From positions 1 to 23,503 of the IMG/VR virus record IMGVR_UViG_3300027754_000447: a stretch of DNA of 23,503 bases. One strand, 5' to 3'. The position numbers and the translations under genes are program-made. This document shows, one piece after another, positions 15,457 to 21,190 of the stretch. Within the stretch, counting starts at the first letter, position 1. Every line of letters starts with the position of its first letter. This DNA is from a virus. Below the pieces are notes generated by a model. That model saw nothing but the letters and a program-made list of their open reading frames with translations. It was not told where the DNA came from and made no database searches.

Positions 15457-15668
15457 AATCTTTCGTAATAATTTTGTTTCTGCAAAGATAGATTTTCTTT
15501 TGATAAATCAGATGGCTTTAAATAAGACGTTTTAATCGTACTTCTTTCTATTGGATATACTTTGCTATTACTATCAGTAGAAAGTGTCTTAGAAACGAGT
15601 AAAACAAGTATTACGCTAAATACAACAAACATTGTAGCGTGATAGATTTTTAGTTCTGTGCTTTTCAT
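15441..15668 (-). CDS. Small single-pass membrane protein
   Basis: 75 aa. A short N-terminus (MKSTELKIYH) leads into one hydrophobic segment (ATMFVVFSVILVLLVSKTLS, residues 11-30), then a polar Ser/Lys-rich tail of about 45 residues (SYLKPSDLSKENLSLQKQNY). It could be a signal anchor with an outside tail, which recalls spanin or superinfection-exclusion size but has no diagnostic motif. It overlaps the previous stop (ATGA at 15665-15668). Family unknown. Confidence 0.6.
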   Translation of the reverse strand: MKSTELKIYHATMFVVFSVILVLLVSKTLSTDSNSKVYPIERSTIKTSYLKPSDLSKENLSLQKQNYYERLWNEK

Positions 15669-15883
15669 AGTTCTACCCCTCCATCTCTACACATTTCCCA
15701 TAACTTCTCTCGTGCTTCTTCAACTGCGTTATATGCATCGTCGGTTATATTGTCTTCGTATTTAAGTCTCCCTCTTAAATATTGGTCGAACTCGTGAAGC
15801 ACTACGCTCATATCCGCTGCCTTGTTTACAAGATTGTATTCGTGTGCGTCTTCAGGTAGGTTAAATTCTAATATTGCTTTCAT
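15665..15883 (-). CDS. Conserved small phage protein (EFNLPED...DQYLR type)
   Basis: 72 aa. MKAILEFNLPEDAHEYNLVN then VVLHEFDQYLRGRLKYEDNI and EEAREKLWEMCRDGGVEL. The pattern LEF.LPED..EY...V......L.EFDQYLR..LKY is widespread in small proteins of phages from several host phyla, mostly near replication or packaging genes. No biochemical role is known to me. It is predicted to be alpha-helical and acidic. It follows the 15885 gene by one base and overlaps the next by four. Confidence 0.7.
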   Translation of the reverse strand: MKAILEFNLPEDAHEYNLVNKAADMSVVLHEFDQYLRGRLKYEDNITDDAYNAVEEAREKLWEMCRDGGVEL

Positions 15884-15884
15884 A

Positions 15885-16193
15885 TCAGTCTCTATTATTC
15901 CAATTGTTTAACACATCTATAATCTCTTCCCAATCAATTTGGTCTCTCATCTGCGCTTCGATTGCGTTACATTCTTCCTCCGAGAAAACATAAGGATAGT
16001 AAATACCTGTGATGCCATTCCATTTCGCTCCTTGAATGCTTTCAAAGATAAACTCTGATGTGTCAGTTGCTAAGTTGTATTTATAGCTATACTCGGCTTT
16101 AGCTGAGAATATCTCTATTACTCCTTGTGCATAGACGATTTCTAATTCAAACTCTTTCTGAGTTCCTGTAAAGTTTTGGATTTCTACTTTCAT
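15885..16193 (-). CDS. Hypothetical protein behind an internal promoter
   Basis: 102 aa when started at the ATG at 16193 (MKVEIQNFTGTQKEFELEIV). The frame stays open upstream to a TTG at 16217, but that lies inside the -7 box of a promoter, so the ATG is preferred. The first half is beta-rich (EFELEIVYAQGVIEIFSAKA), followed by GAKWNGITGIYYPYVFSEEE and an acidic Trp/Asn-rich end. It is not recognised. It is the first gene after the promoter at 16215-16243. Confidence 0.65.
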   Translation of the reverse strand: MKVEIQNFTGTQKEFELEIVYAQGVIEIFSAKAEYSYKYNLATDTSEFIFESIQGAKWNGITGIYYPYVFSEEECNAIEAQMRDQIDWEEIIDVLNNWNNRD

Positions 16194-16214
16194 AATTTTT
16201 CTGTTTTGTTGGTT

Positions 16215-16243
16215 CAAATATAATTAACTTTTTAATAAATCAA
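16215..16243 (-). promoter_or_regulatory. Internal promoter, Bacteroidetes type
   Basis: Minus strand: TATTG (16245-16241), 18 bp, then TATATTTG (16222-16215), matching the known TTG / TAnnTTTG pattern of Bacteroidetes housekeeping promoters. The following leader to the ATG at 16193 is about 15 nt and A-rich. It lies in one of the few non-overlapping junctions and would drive the small-gene and sigma-factor segment. Confidence 0.65.
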
Positions 16244-16574
16244 TAGTTGGAAGTAAAATTCCTTTGCTCGTATTTAAATCTCCACCAAGAATATCTCTGT
16301 TTGTACCTATATATTTTCTACACATTTGTTTTAATCTTTCTGTTTTTATAAAGATGCAATGCTCATCACTCAACCAATAGCACCAATATTCAGCTTCTGT
16401 ACTTGCTAATCCACTCTTCTTGTTTCTTGATTCGTATTCTACAAATATATTTCCTGTTTCTAAGCATTTAAAGTCTCGCTTCACTTCAATTTTTTTACCG
16501 AACAAATCATTTAATTGCTTTTCGTATATCTGTCCTATCTCTAAATCATATCTAAAATCACTATTAAAATTCAT
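16224..16574 (-). CDS. PD-(D/E)XK nuclease-like phage protein
   Basis: 116 aa. FRYDLEIGQIYEKQLNDLFG is followed by KKIEVKRDFKCLETGNIFVE and YESRNKKSGLASTEAEYWCYW. The order E (early helix), EVKxD, GNIFVEYE, SGLxxTEAEYW matches a family of phage proteins with a compact PD-(D/E)XK-like nuclease core that I recognise from several host groups. The likely active residues are E37/K39 in the EVK and E53 in FVEYE, approximate positions. It lies beside ninG and overlaps its end, so a job in branched-DNA processing is reasonable. Nuclease activity is inferred. Confidence 0.6.
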   Translation of the reverse strand: MNFNSDFRYDLEIGQIYEKQLNDLFGKKIEVKRDFKCLETGNIFVEYESRNKKSGLASTEAEYWCYWLSDEHCIFIKTERLKQMCRKYIGTNRDILGGDLNTSKGILLPTIDLLKS

Positions 16575-17088
16575 CTTTTATTTTTTGTTTATAGGTTTCT
16601 ATAACCTCCTTTAATTCTTCTCGTGTAAACTTTCGTGTTTTCATCGCATCATTGCTTAAACGCTCAAATTCTTCATATCCTAATTTAACTAAAAGATTTT
16701 CACGGTAAGGTAAAAGATTCCCAGATAAAAACGAATTGCAATACTCACATTGAAGATGTACATTACGCTCATCGAACCTCACATTGAAGTGTCCACCTGC
16801 TGAATAGAAGTGTCCTGCGTTTCCTTTCTTAGGAGTTTTATTACAACTCACGCATAAATTACCTTCATCTCTTAATCTGATATACTTGTTAAATACTTGC
16901 TGCGCTACTTTCATTAAATCCTGCACAGTAGTTAGTTCGTCTTTTAATACCTTTTTACGTTCTTTCCACGCTTGACTTTTTTTCTGAGCAGTTTGTTCAA
17001 TAGCACAACTTAACGAACAAGTGCTTTGTGCAGTAGTGTATATCGGTGTAAATTCGTTTTTACATACTTTGCATTTCTTAGCTTTCAT
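16564..17088 (-). CDS. ninG: NinG/Rap-like recombination protein
   Basis: 174 aa, close to lambda NinG. The N-terminal zinc-binding part has C6, C9, C24 and C28 (CKVC...CSLSC). The middle is a Lys-rich helix. A second Cys/His set has CVSC (79, 82), GNAGHFYSAGGHFNVRFD and HLQCEYCNSFLSGN (C114, C117), which is the NinG core. Lambda Rap acts as a structure-specific nuclease on branched recombination intermediates. It fits the ERF and exonuclease genes upstream in the array. Its ATG overlaps the stop of the coiled-coil gene before it (ATGA). Confidence 0.9.
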   Translation of the reverse strand: MKAKKCKVCKNEFTPIYTTAQSTCSLSCAIEQTAQKKSQAWKERKKVLKDELTTVQDLMKVAQQVFNKYIRLRDEGNLCVSCNKTPKKGNAGHFYSAGGHFNVRFDERNVHLQCEYCNSFLSGNLLPYRENLLVKLGYEEFERLSNDAMKTRKFTREELKEVIETYKQKIKDEF

Positions 17089-17381
17089 AACAACTCGTTT
17101 AATTGATTATTCTCTCGCTTCAATTTTAAATACTCTGTATGATACTGAGCAAGTCTTTTAATTAGCTGATTGTTCTCGTCTTCCATAGCACTTAGAGTAT
17201 CTCTGGTCTCACTTATCCATATTTCGTATTTCTCTAAGGTTTCTATTAAATCTTTTCTGTGTTCGTGTTTATCTCGTAAATCGTGTAGAGAAAGTCGGAT
17301 GCTTCCTATAATCGCATTTAAGGAAGTCTTAGCGTGTATTACATCAAATAAATTCATATTAAAAAGGGAGTTTATCGTCAA
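17085..17381 (-). CDS. Coiled-coil hypothetical protein
   Basis: 98 aa as the longest frame. The ATG at 17357 (MNLFDVIHAK) is more likely, one base after the helicase stop, giving 90 aa. The body is helical with Leu heptads (RKDLIETLEKYEIWISETRD, and YHTEYLKLKRENNQLNELL at the end). No domain is recognised. It stands between the helicase and NinG and could be a helicase-loading or accessory factor, but only position supports that. Confidence 0.6.
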   Translation of the reverse strand: MTINSLFNMNLFDVIHAKTSLNAIIGSIRLSLHDLRDKHEHRKDLIETLEKYEIWISETRDTLSAMEDENNQLIKRLAQYHTEYLKLKRENNQLNELL

Positions 17382-18294
17382 AGTTCATATTATGTTCTAA
17401 AGGTTTTAATCCTTGCGCTTCTCTTATTATTGGGTTAACGGCATCAATGGTAAATCCTAATCCGTGATTATAGTAAAACATTAACGGAGAATTGCTCATC
17501 GTTTGTGTACCGCCTGTATCTTTGTCCTTTATTTTATCAATATCAATAAGTGTAAAATATTGCATTGATTCTAATTTAGTAAGTCTATGTACATTAATCC
17601 AATCGTCACACATATTAGCAAATATTTTTCCACCTTCAGCCATTGATTTATTAGGAATCATTGGTTGACCTTCCCATTCGTGACCTTTTGGATATTCACT
17701 TATTTTTCTTCCAGATGCAGTCACAGGATGCATTGATAGATATGCAGTCTTTTTATTAATCTTGCACCATCTTTTTAAGCTGCGTATAAATTTGATGTTG
17801 CTTTCATAATTCATATCGTGGTCTAACTGATTAAATGGGTCTATAAAATATCCATCTGCAGGTATTGTTTCAAATTCTTTTAATAAGTCTTGTGGTTTAT
17901 ATTGTTGACGATTGTCAATAAAGAAAAAATAATCTTCTAAATAATCATTATACAAATCAATTTCTTCGTGCGACAAGTTTTTAAATGGTATGCCAGAATA
18001 CATTTGTATTAAATCTCTTAATACTTGTCCTTTTGAATTCTCATCCATCCATATTCCCCATTTTAATTTATGATTTGTAGTCAAAGTTAACATATACCAA
18101 GTCATAAAATAAGTTTTTCCGACATTGTCTCCTCCAAGAATTCCATTATACTGACCTACTTTAAATCTTAAATGCTCATCTAACTTACATCCAATGCCTA
18201 AACCTTGTGCAATTTTTCCCTCTTTATAATCGTGCAAGTATTTTCTTGCGCTTCCGTTACTTAATACCATATTGCTCTTGTAATTTCTTAGCAC
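17359..18294 (-). CDS. RecA/DnaB-fold replicative helicase-like ATPase
   Basis: 311 aa. Walker A is GGDNVGKT (residues 54-61), a catalytic-type Glu is in WMDENS (E85), Walker B is GYFIDPFNQL (148-157) and a sensor-like His lies in YLSMHP. The layout is a single RecA-like domain as in DnaB-type phage helicases, without the N-terminal primase-binding domain of a full DnaB (about 450 aa). The C-terminus ends DDKLPF, like the tip of SSB proteins. It follows the initiator-like gene, as a helicase follows its loader in lambda-like replication blocks. The frame has an ATG at 18294 and one at 18270 (MVLSNGS); the second gives the shorter overlap and is preferred. Confidence 0.8.
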   Translation of the reverse strand: MLRNYKSNMVLSNGSARKYLHDYKEGKIAQGLGIGCKLDEHLRFKVGQYNGILGGDNVGKTYFMTWYMLTLTTNHKLKWGIWMDENSKGQVLRDLIQMYSGIPFKNLSHEEIDLYNDYLEDYFFFIDNRQQYKPQDLLKEFETIPADGYFIDPFNQLDHDMNYESNIKFIRSLKRWCKINKKTAYLSMHPVTASGRKISEYPKGHEWEGQPMIPNKSMAEGGKIFANMCDDWINVHRLTKLESMQYFTLIDIDKIKDKDTGGTQTMSNSPLMFYYNHGLGFTIDAVNPIIREAQGLKPLEHNMNFDDKLPF

Positions 18295-18895
18295 GTTGTA
18301 CTAATGGGTCAATACTTAAAGGTTGTTTAGTAAGTTCTGTCGAACTTTTTTCCCAAGTACGAATACAGGCTTTCCAATCTTTCATTTTATTCTTACCTAC
18401 CATCCAACCTTTTGAATCGTAAAAGTCTATAAATTTATTTACATCTACGTTATTCTTTCTTTCATTGCAATATTCAGCAACTTGTAAAAATGTAGGTGCT
18501 ATAAACATATTCTTTTCTCTTATCTTCTCTTCTCTTATAGCATTGCTTTTGCTATGCACTTGCAATGCATTTGCATCACTCCATCTTTTTTGTGCAGCTT
18601 TACTGCGTTTTTGACTTACATTATTAAACTCTGATAGTTGTTTATCAAGGAATTTTATTGATATTTCTTCTTCATTTTTATCAACCATTCCTGTATCAAT
18701 TAACTCCTGCAATATATTTGCATCACGTCTGCAATACTTTTGCAATGCAAATGCATAGCTAATGCATCCAAGTTTTAACCAATAGCCAGAACATAAATTA
18801 ATAAAACATACAATTGCTTCATCTGAACAAATTTGTATTTCTCCTTCTAACCATTCAGAAGGTTCGTGTTTATAGTACGGTAATTCTTTAGCCAT
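18257..18895 (-). CDS. Phage replication initiator (DnaD/lambda-O-like)
   Basis: 212 aa from the ATG at 18895, which overlaps the preceding stop (TGATG); a GTG one codon earlier is the only alternative. The N-terminal half (YYKHEPSEWLEGEIQICSDE, then FINLCSGYWLKLGCISYAFA) looks like the winged-helix domain of phage replisome organisers. The linker (KRSKAAQKRWSDANALQVHS and on) is polar. The C-terminal NKFIDFYDSKGWMVGKNKMK then DWKACIRTWEK is the DnaD-like segment that contacts a helicase. TGCA-rich repeats lie inside the coding sequence, as lambda ori lies inside O. It probably melts the origin and loads the adjacent helicase. Confidence 0.75.
   Translation of the reverse strand: MAKELPYYKHEPSEWLEGEIQICSDEAIVCFINLCSGYWLKLGCISYAFALQKYCRRDANILQELIDTGMVDKNEEEISIKFLDKQLSEFNNVSQKRSKAAQKRWSDANALQVHSKSNAIREEKIREKNMFIAPTFLQVAEYCNERKNNVDVNKFIDFYDSKGWMVGKNKMKDWKACIRTWEKSSTELTKQPLSIDPLVQRAKKLQEQYGIK
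18544..18576. repeat. TGC-rich repeat cluster in the initiator gene (second cluster)
   Basis: Plus-strand TGC units start at 18544, 18555 and 18566, exactly 11 bp apart, with TGCA also at 18561 and 18572. The 17-mer at 18560-18576 (TTGCAATGCATTTGCAT) repeats at 18740-18756 with two changes. It encodes the polar linker of the initiator, where sequence constraint should be low. Candidate origin iterons. Confidence 0.55.
18708..18766. repeat. TGCA repeats phased at 11 bp in the initiator gene (candidate origin)
   Basis: TGCA occurs at 18708, 18719, 18730, 18741, 18752 and 18763, six times at exact 11-bp steps, with an extra copy at 18746. Eleven is not a multiple of three, so codon repetition cannot produce it; the spacing puts each TGCA on about the same DNA face. 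Located in the N-terminal coding part of the replication initiator. Origin function is inferred from the lambda O/ori arrangement. Confidence 0.55.
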
Positions 18896-19080
18896 CACTT
18901 CTCAGATTTGATTTGTTTTTGTATGTGATGTAATGCTCCTATTAACTCGTATAATCCACGCTCATCAATAAAAACAATCTTAACTGCATTCTCATCTGCA
19001 ATCCCGATTTTGATAGTATCGTAACTATCAATTTCAATTTGTAAACTTCTTTCGTTTACACAATCCAAAACGTACTTCAT
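18895..19080 (-). CDS. Small hypothetical protein before the replication initiator
   Basis: 61 aa from the ATG at 19080 (MKYVLDCVNERSLQIEIDSY), then IKIGIADENAVKIVFIDERG and ELIGALHHIQKQIKSEK. The frame is open further upstream, but that part translates a structured, U-rich leader (giving LFYLFYF-like sequence), so the later ATG is chosen. Alternating beta strands followed by a helix suggest a small alpha-beta fold. Not recognised. It is coupled to the initiator by TGATG. Confidence 0.65.
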   Translation of the reverse strand: MKYVLDCVNERSLQIEIDSYDTIKIGIADENAVKIVFIDERGLYELIGALHHIQKQIKSEK

Positions 19081-19103
19081 AAAATAAAATAAATAAAATA
19101 AAA

Positions 19104-19189
19104 AAGCCACTTTAAATCCCAAGCATCCGACCTCTTGTTCATTAAAATGGCTTAAAAACTCTTTAGCGTTTATAATGTCGGATGAACGC
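19104..19189 (-). ncRNA. Structured leader RNA with kissing-loop potential
   Basis: On the minus strand hairpin 1 is GCGTT/AACGC (19189-19185 with 19170-19166) with CATCCGAC in its loop (19184-19177). Hairpin 2 has a 12-bp stem with one G-U pair (19153-19142 with 19115-19104) and an inner CAAG/CTTG stem (19137-19134 with 19123-19120) whose 10-nt loop contains GTCGGATG (19131-19124). The two loops are perfectly complementary over 8 nt. A T-rich tract (TTTTTTATTTTATT) follows hairpin 2, so it could end transcription. It sits just before the 61-aa gene and the initiator gene. Function unknown. Confidence 0.6.
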
Positions 19190-19194
19190 CTGTA

Positions 19195-19202
19195 CAAATA
19201 TA
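19195..19202 (-). promoter_or_regulatory. Possible promoter -7 box before the structured leader
   Basis: TATATTTG on the minus strand matches TAnnTTTG. A start about six bases downstream would begin the RNA exactly at hairpin 1 of the leader. No TTG element is seen at the usual distance, so it would be weak or need an activator. Confidence 0.4.
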
Positions 19203-19224
19203 ACTAAACTATTTGTATTTTGTT

Positions 19225-19461
19225 TTAGAATGGCAGCCCAGAACTTTCGTTTTTAATCTTGTCAGAAGCATTTTCCATCTTTTTAAATGGCTCTTGAATC
19301 TTACCTGAAAAAAACTTACCTGCTTTTCCATCTTTAATCCATAGGCTTATTTCTAATTCTCTTCCGTCTACGTTTATAGTCCCTCTGTAGTCAGGATGCT
19401 TCTCGTTTTCTTTCTTGTTATTCTTAAATATAACAGCCGTGTTTGTGTTGTCGTAACTCAT
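19225..19461 (-). CDS. Small recombination/replication-block protein with SSB-like tail
   Basis: 78 aa. TAVIFKNNKKENEKHPDYRG then TINVDGRELEISLWIKDGKA and GKFFSGKIQEPFKKMENAS. A short beta-barrel-like pattern of the kind I know from small proteins in phage replication clusters (DUF736-like). The end is ESSGLPF, close to the acidic-plus-LPF tip by which SSB proteins recruit partners. It may bind single-stranded DNA or compete for SSB partners. A true SSB is about twice as long, so I do not call it ssb. Confidence 0.55.
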   Translation of the reverse strand: MSYDNTNTAVIFKNNKKENEKHPDYRGTINVDGRELEISLWIKDGKAGKFFSGKIQEPFKKMENASDKIKNESSGLPF

Positions 19462-19480
19462 TTTTATTTGTTTTTGATTA

Positions 19481-19930
19481 TTAAATTATATGATATTTTT
19501 CTTTAGCGTTTAAATAGGCTTGTTTTGCTTCTTGTTCGGTATCAAAATAACCTAAGTTTATTTCTTTCCAATTTAAATATATTTTTGCTCTAAATTTGCC
19601 TTCACGCTTATTAAAATAATAGCCTTTAGCAGTTTTTCTATTCCATTGGTTTTGTTGTCGTGTAACGCTTCTAAGGTTAATTATTCTATTGTCATCACGA
19701 ACTCCGTTAATATGGTCTAACTCCTCAACTAATTCATTAAAGCATAACCACCAAGCGTATTGATGAGCAAATAAGTTTTCATTTTTTTCTCCTACTCGTA
19801 AATTAATAGCTACATATCCTTTATGCCTACGTGTTATTTCTTTACCTTTTATTCCGTAAATCTTACCTGTATTCACATCGTACTTATAACCGCTTTCTTT
19901 TGCGTACTTGCATTTTTCTTCTCGTGTCAT
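19481..19930 (-). CDS. HNH homing endonuclease with AP2-like C-terminal domain
   Basis: 149 aa from the ATG at 19930, whose ATGA overlaps the exonuclease stop; an upstream in-frame ATG at 19966 would lie inside the exonuclease gene. The HNH core is LFAHQYAWWLCFNELV (H56) followed by ELDHINGVRDDNRIINLRSV (D72, H73, N81, N85). From about 103 to 145 (KGYYFNKREGKFRAKIYLNW, then LGYFDTEQEAKQAYLNAK) there is an AP2-type DNA-binding domain, common in phage HNH homing enzymes. It cuts specific DNA to promote its own spread. It stands directly after the exonuclease gene without disrupting it. Confidence 0.85.
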   Translation of the reverse strand: MTREEKCKYAKESGYKYDVNTGKIYGIKGKEITRRHKGYVAINLRVGEKNENLFAHQYAWWLCFNELVEELDHINGVRDDNRIINLRSVTRQQNQWNRKTAKGYYFNKREGKFRAKIYLNWKEINLGYFDTEQEAKQAYLNAKEKYHII

Positions 19931-20610
19931 AGTATAGATTTTAATTGCTCGTAGTAGTTTCTGCAAAGTTCTACCTTCTCTTTAATCTGTTCAATAGCTT
20001 GTTCGTCTCTTTCTACGATAAATCTTTTAATTCGTAGGTTGTTAGGAATGTGGTCGAACGTGTGTTGAGATTGTACCGCTTCACGCAAATCTAAATCCTC
20101 ATCTATTAATCCTGCTTTCCAATGCGCTCTACGTACCTCATCTTCTACTATTTGATGTGGTGTATTCATTAAGCAGTAAATTAATTCGGCTTTATCTAAT
20201 CCTGTAAGCATCATATAACCTTGCATCTGCCAAAAATAATCTTTATTCTTTAACTCGGTATCGAATAACGGAAAAGTTGAACCATCCCAAGAGCATTTTA
20301 TATCCGCAAGTAAGTCTTTTGTAATTACATCGGGTTCTCCTGTGAGCCATTCATTATTATATCGCTCCGTGTTTTTAACTACAAACTCCCATCCTAAAAA
20401 CTGACCTGCAAACTCTATTGCCTCATCTTCCATCTGAAGACCTTTATCTGTGTATCTGCTCCAAAACTCTTTAGCTATTCCTAATTCCTTTTCTTTAAAG
20501 TAATCTTGAATATAAGTCTTTGCCGTTTCAGATAGAACCTCTCCCTTTGTTCTGGGAGAAGTTAGCAATTTACCAAGAGCAGAACATCTGAATTTTATAT
20601 TGTTATCCAT
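19927..20610 (-). CDS. YqaJ/lambda-exonuclease-like recombination nuclease
   Basis: 227 aa. It begins IKFRCSALGKLLTSPRTKGE, then DKGLQMEDEAIEFAGQFLGW with conserved Glu residues (61, 63). The PD-(D/E)XK core is LTGEPDVITKDLLADIKCSW (D94, then D103-I-K105). YFWQMQGYMMLTGLDKAELI supplies the conserved Gln and Tyr. This is the YqaJ-type alkaline exonuclease family. Together with the ERF protein upstream it forms a Red-like pair: the exonuclease resects double-stranded ends and the annealing protein pairs the strands. HNH genes flank it on both sides. Confidence 0.85.
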   Translation of the reverse strand: MDNNIKFRCSALGKLLTSPRTKGEVLSETAKTYIQDYFKEKELGIAKEFWSRYTDKGLQMEDEAIEFAGQFLGWEFVVKNTERYNNEWLTGEPDVITKDLLADIKCSWDGSTFPLFDTELKNKDYFWQMQGYMMLTGLDKAELIYCLMNTPHQIVEDEVRRAHWKAGLIDEDLDLREAVQSQHTFDHIPNNLRIKRFIVERDEQAIEQIKEKVELCRNYYEQLKSIL

Positions 20611-21079
20611 TTTTTATATTTTTTAATTTAAAATTTCTTTCTGTGATTGCTTCATCAAGTGAACTGTAATATCCAATGTGTTTTCCATCTACTATTAATC
20701 TATATTTATTTCTTATTTTATAAATATTAGGAGTATTAGTATTACTTCTATTTCCTCTTGTAATGTTTTCTCTATGAGATAAAATTCTTAAATTATTTAA
20801 ATTATTATTTGATTTATTATTATCTATATGGTCAACTACTATTATACCTTTATTTACTTTATAATCTAAAAATGCTTCTGCAACTATAATATGAATATAT
20901 TTAGTTATTTTTTTATTATTGCATAATAGAATTTTTAAATAACCTTTACCATTATTTGCTCCGTTTAAAATTTTATCATTTTTAACAGTTCCATTTCTTT
21001 GTAAAGATTTAACTCTACCAAAATTTGATACTTCATATAGTCCTTCATAGCCGACTACTGGCTTCCATTGCTCTTGCAT
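20603..21079 (-). CDS. NUMOD4-HNH homing endonuclease
   Basis: 158 aa. The N-terminus EQWKPVVGYEGLYEVSNFGR VKSL is a classic NUMOD4 motif (residues 3-26, spaced here). The HNH core is YIHIIVAEAF (H63) followed by VVDHIDNNKSNNNLNNLRIL (D83, H84, N87, N95), then SHRENITRG. The C-terminal PNIYKIRNKYRLIVDGKHIG YYSS is a small DNA-binding repeat like those in other HNH homing enzymes. Base composition is clearly more AT-rich than the flanking recombination genes, a sign of recent arrival. Its stop overlaps the exonuclease start by 8 bp, so it may be co-translated. Confidence 0.9.
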   Translation of the reverse strand: MQEQWKPVVGYEGLYEVSNFGRVKSLQRNGTVKNDKILNGANNGKGYLKILLCNNKKITKYIHIIVAEAFLDYKVNKGIIVVDHIDNNKSNNNLNNLRILSHRENITRGNRSNTNTPNIYKIRNKYRLIVDGKHIGYYSSLDEAITERNFKLKNIKNG

Positions 21080-21084
21080 ATTTT

Positions 21085-21175
21085 TGCAGTTAAATTAGTG
21101 CAGTTAAAAAGAAACGTGGAAGGTGTAACTGCTTCACTTTTCAAACGGCTAATTACCTCCGTTCTATCCACGTTT
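21085..21175 (-). ncRNA. Structured leader before the NUMOD4-HNH gene
   Basis: A perfect 9-bp inverted repeat (AAACGTGGA at 21175-21167 with TCCACGTTT at 21120-21112 on the minus strand) encloses a 5-bp hairpin AACGG/CCGTT (21163-21159 with 21148-21144). CTTTTT follows the outer stem, so it looks terminator-like. GCAGTTA in the big loop (21132-21126) can also pair with TAACTGC, present twice downstream (10-bp direct repeats TGCAGTTAAA on plus at 21085 and 21099). This is about 90 nt just upstream of the HNH ATG. Attenuator or small RNA is inferred. Confidence 0.5.
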
Positions 21176-21176
21176 A

Positions 21177-21184
21177 CAAATATA
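21177..21184 (-). promoter_or_regulatory. Possible promoter -7 box before the HNH leader
   Basis: TATATTTG on the minus strand, followed by TAAACG. TTG elements at 21202-21200 and 21199-21197 give spacers of 15 and 12 bp, short for a Bacteroidetes promoter. It lies inside the short gap after the ERF stop. Confidence 0.4.
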
Positions 21185-21190
21185 CAAAAA

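Noticed and set aside
15483-15490. TATCTTTG on the minus strand as a promoter -7 box
   Set aside because: It is inside the 75-aa coding sequence and lacks a TTG at the usual distance.
16194-16217. Extension of the 102-aa gene to a TTG start
   Set aside because: The TTG is part of the -7 promoter box, so it should not be transcribed from this promoter.
19081-19197. N-terminal extension of the 61-aa gene to 100 aa
   Set aside because: The extra codons translate the leader hairpins and U-tract (LFYLFYF), and the shorter ATG at 19080 has better context.
19225-19461. Calling the 78-aa protein SSB
   Set aside because: The length and missing OB-fold pattern do not fit; only the tail is SSB-like.
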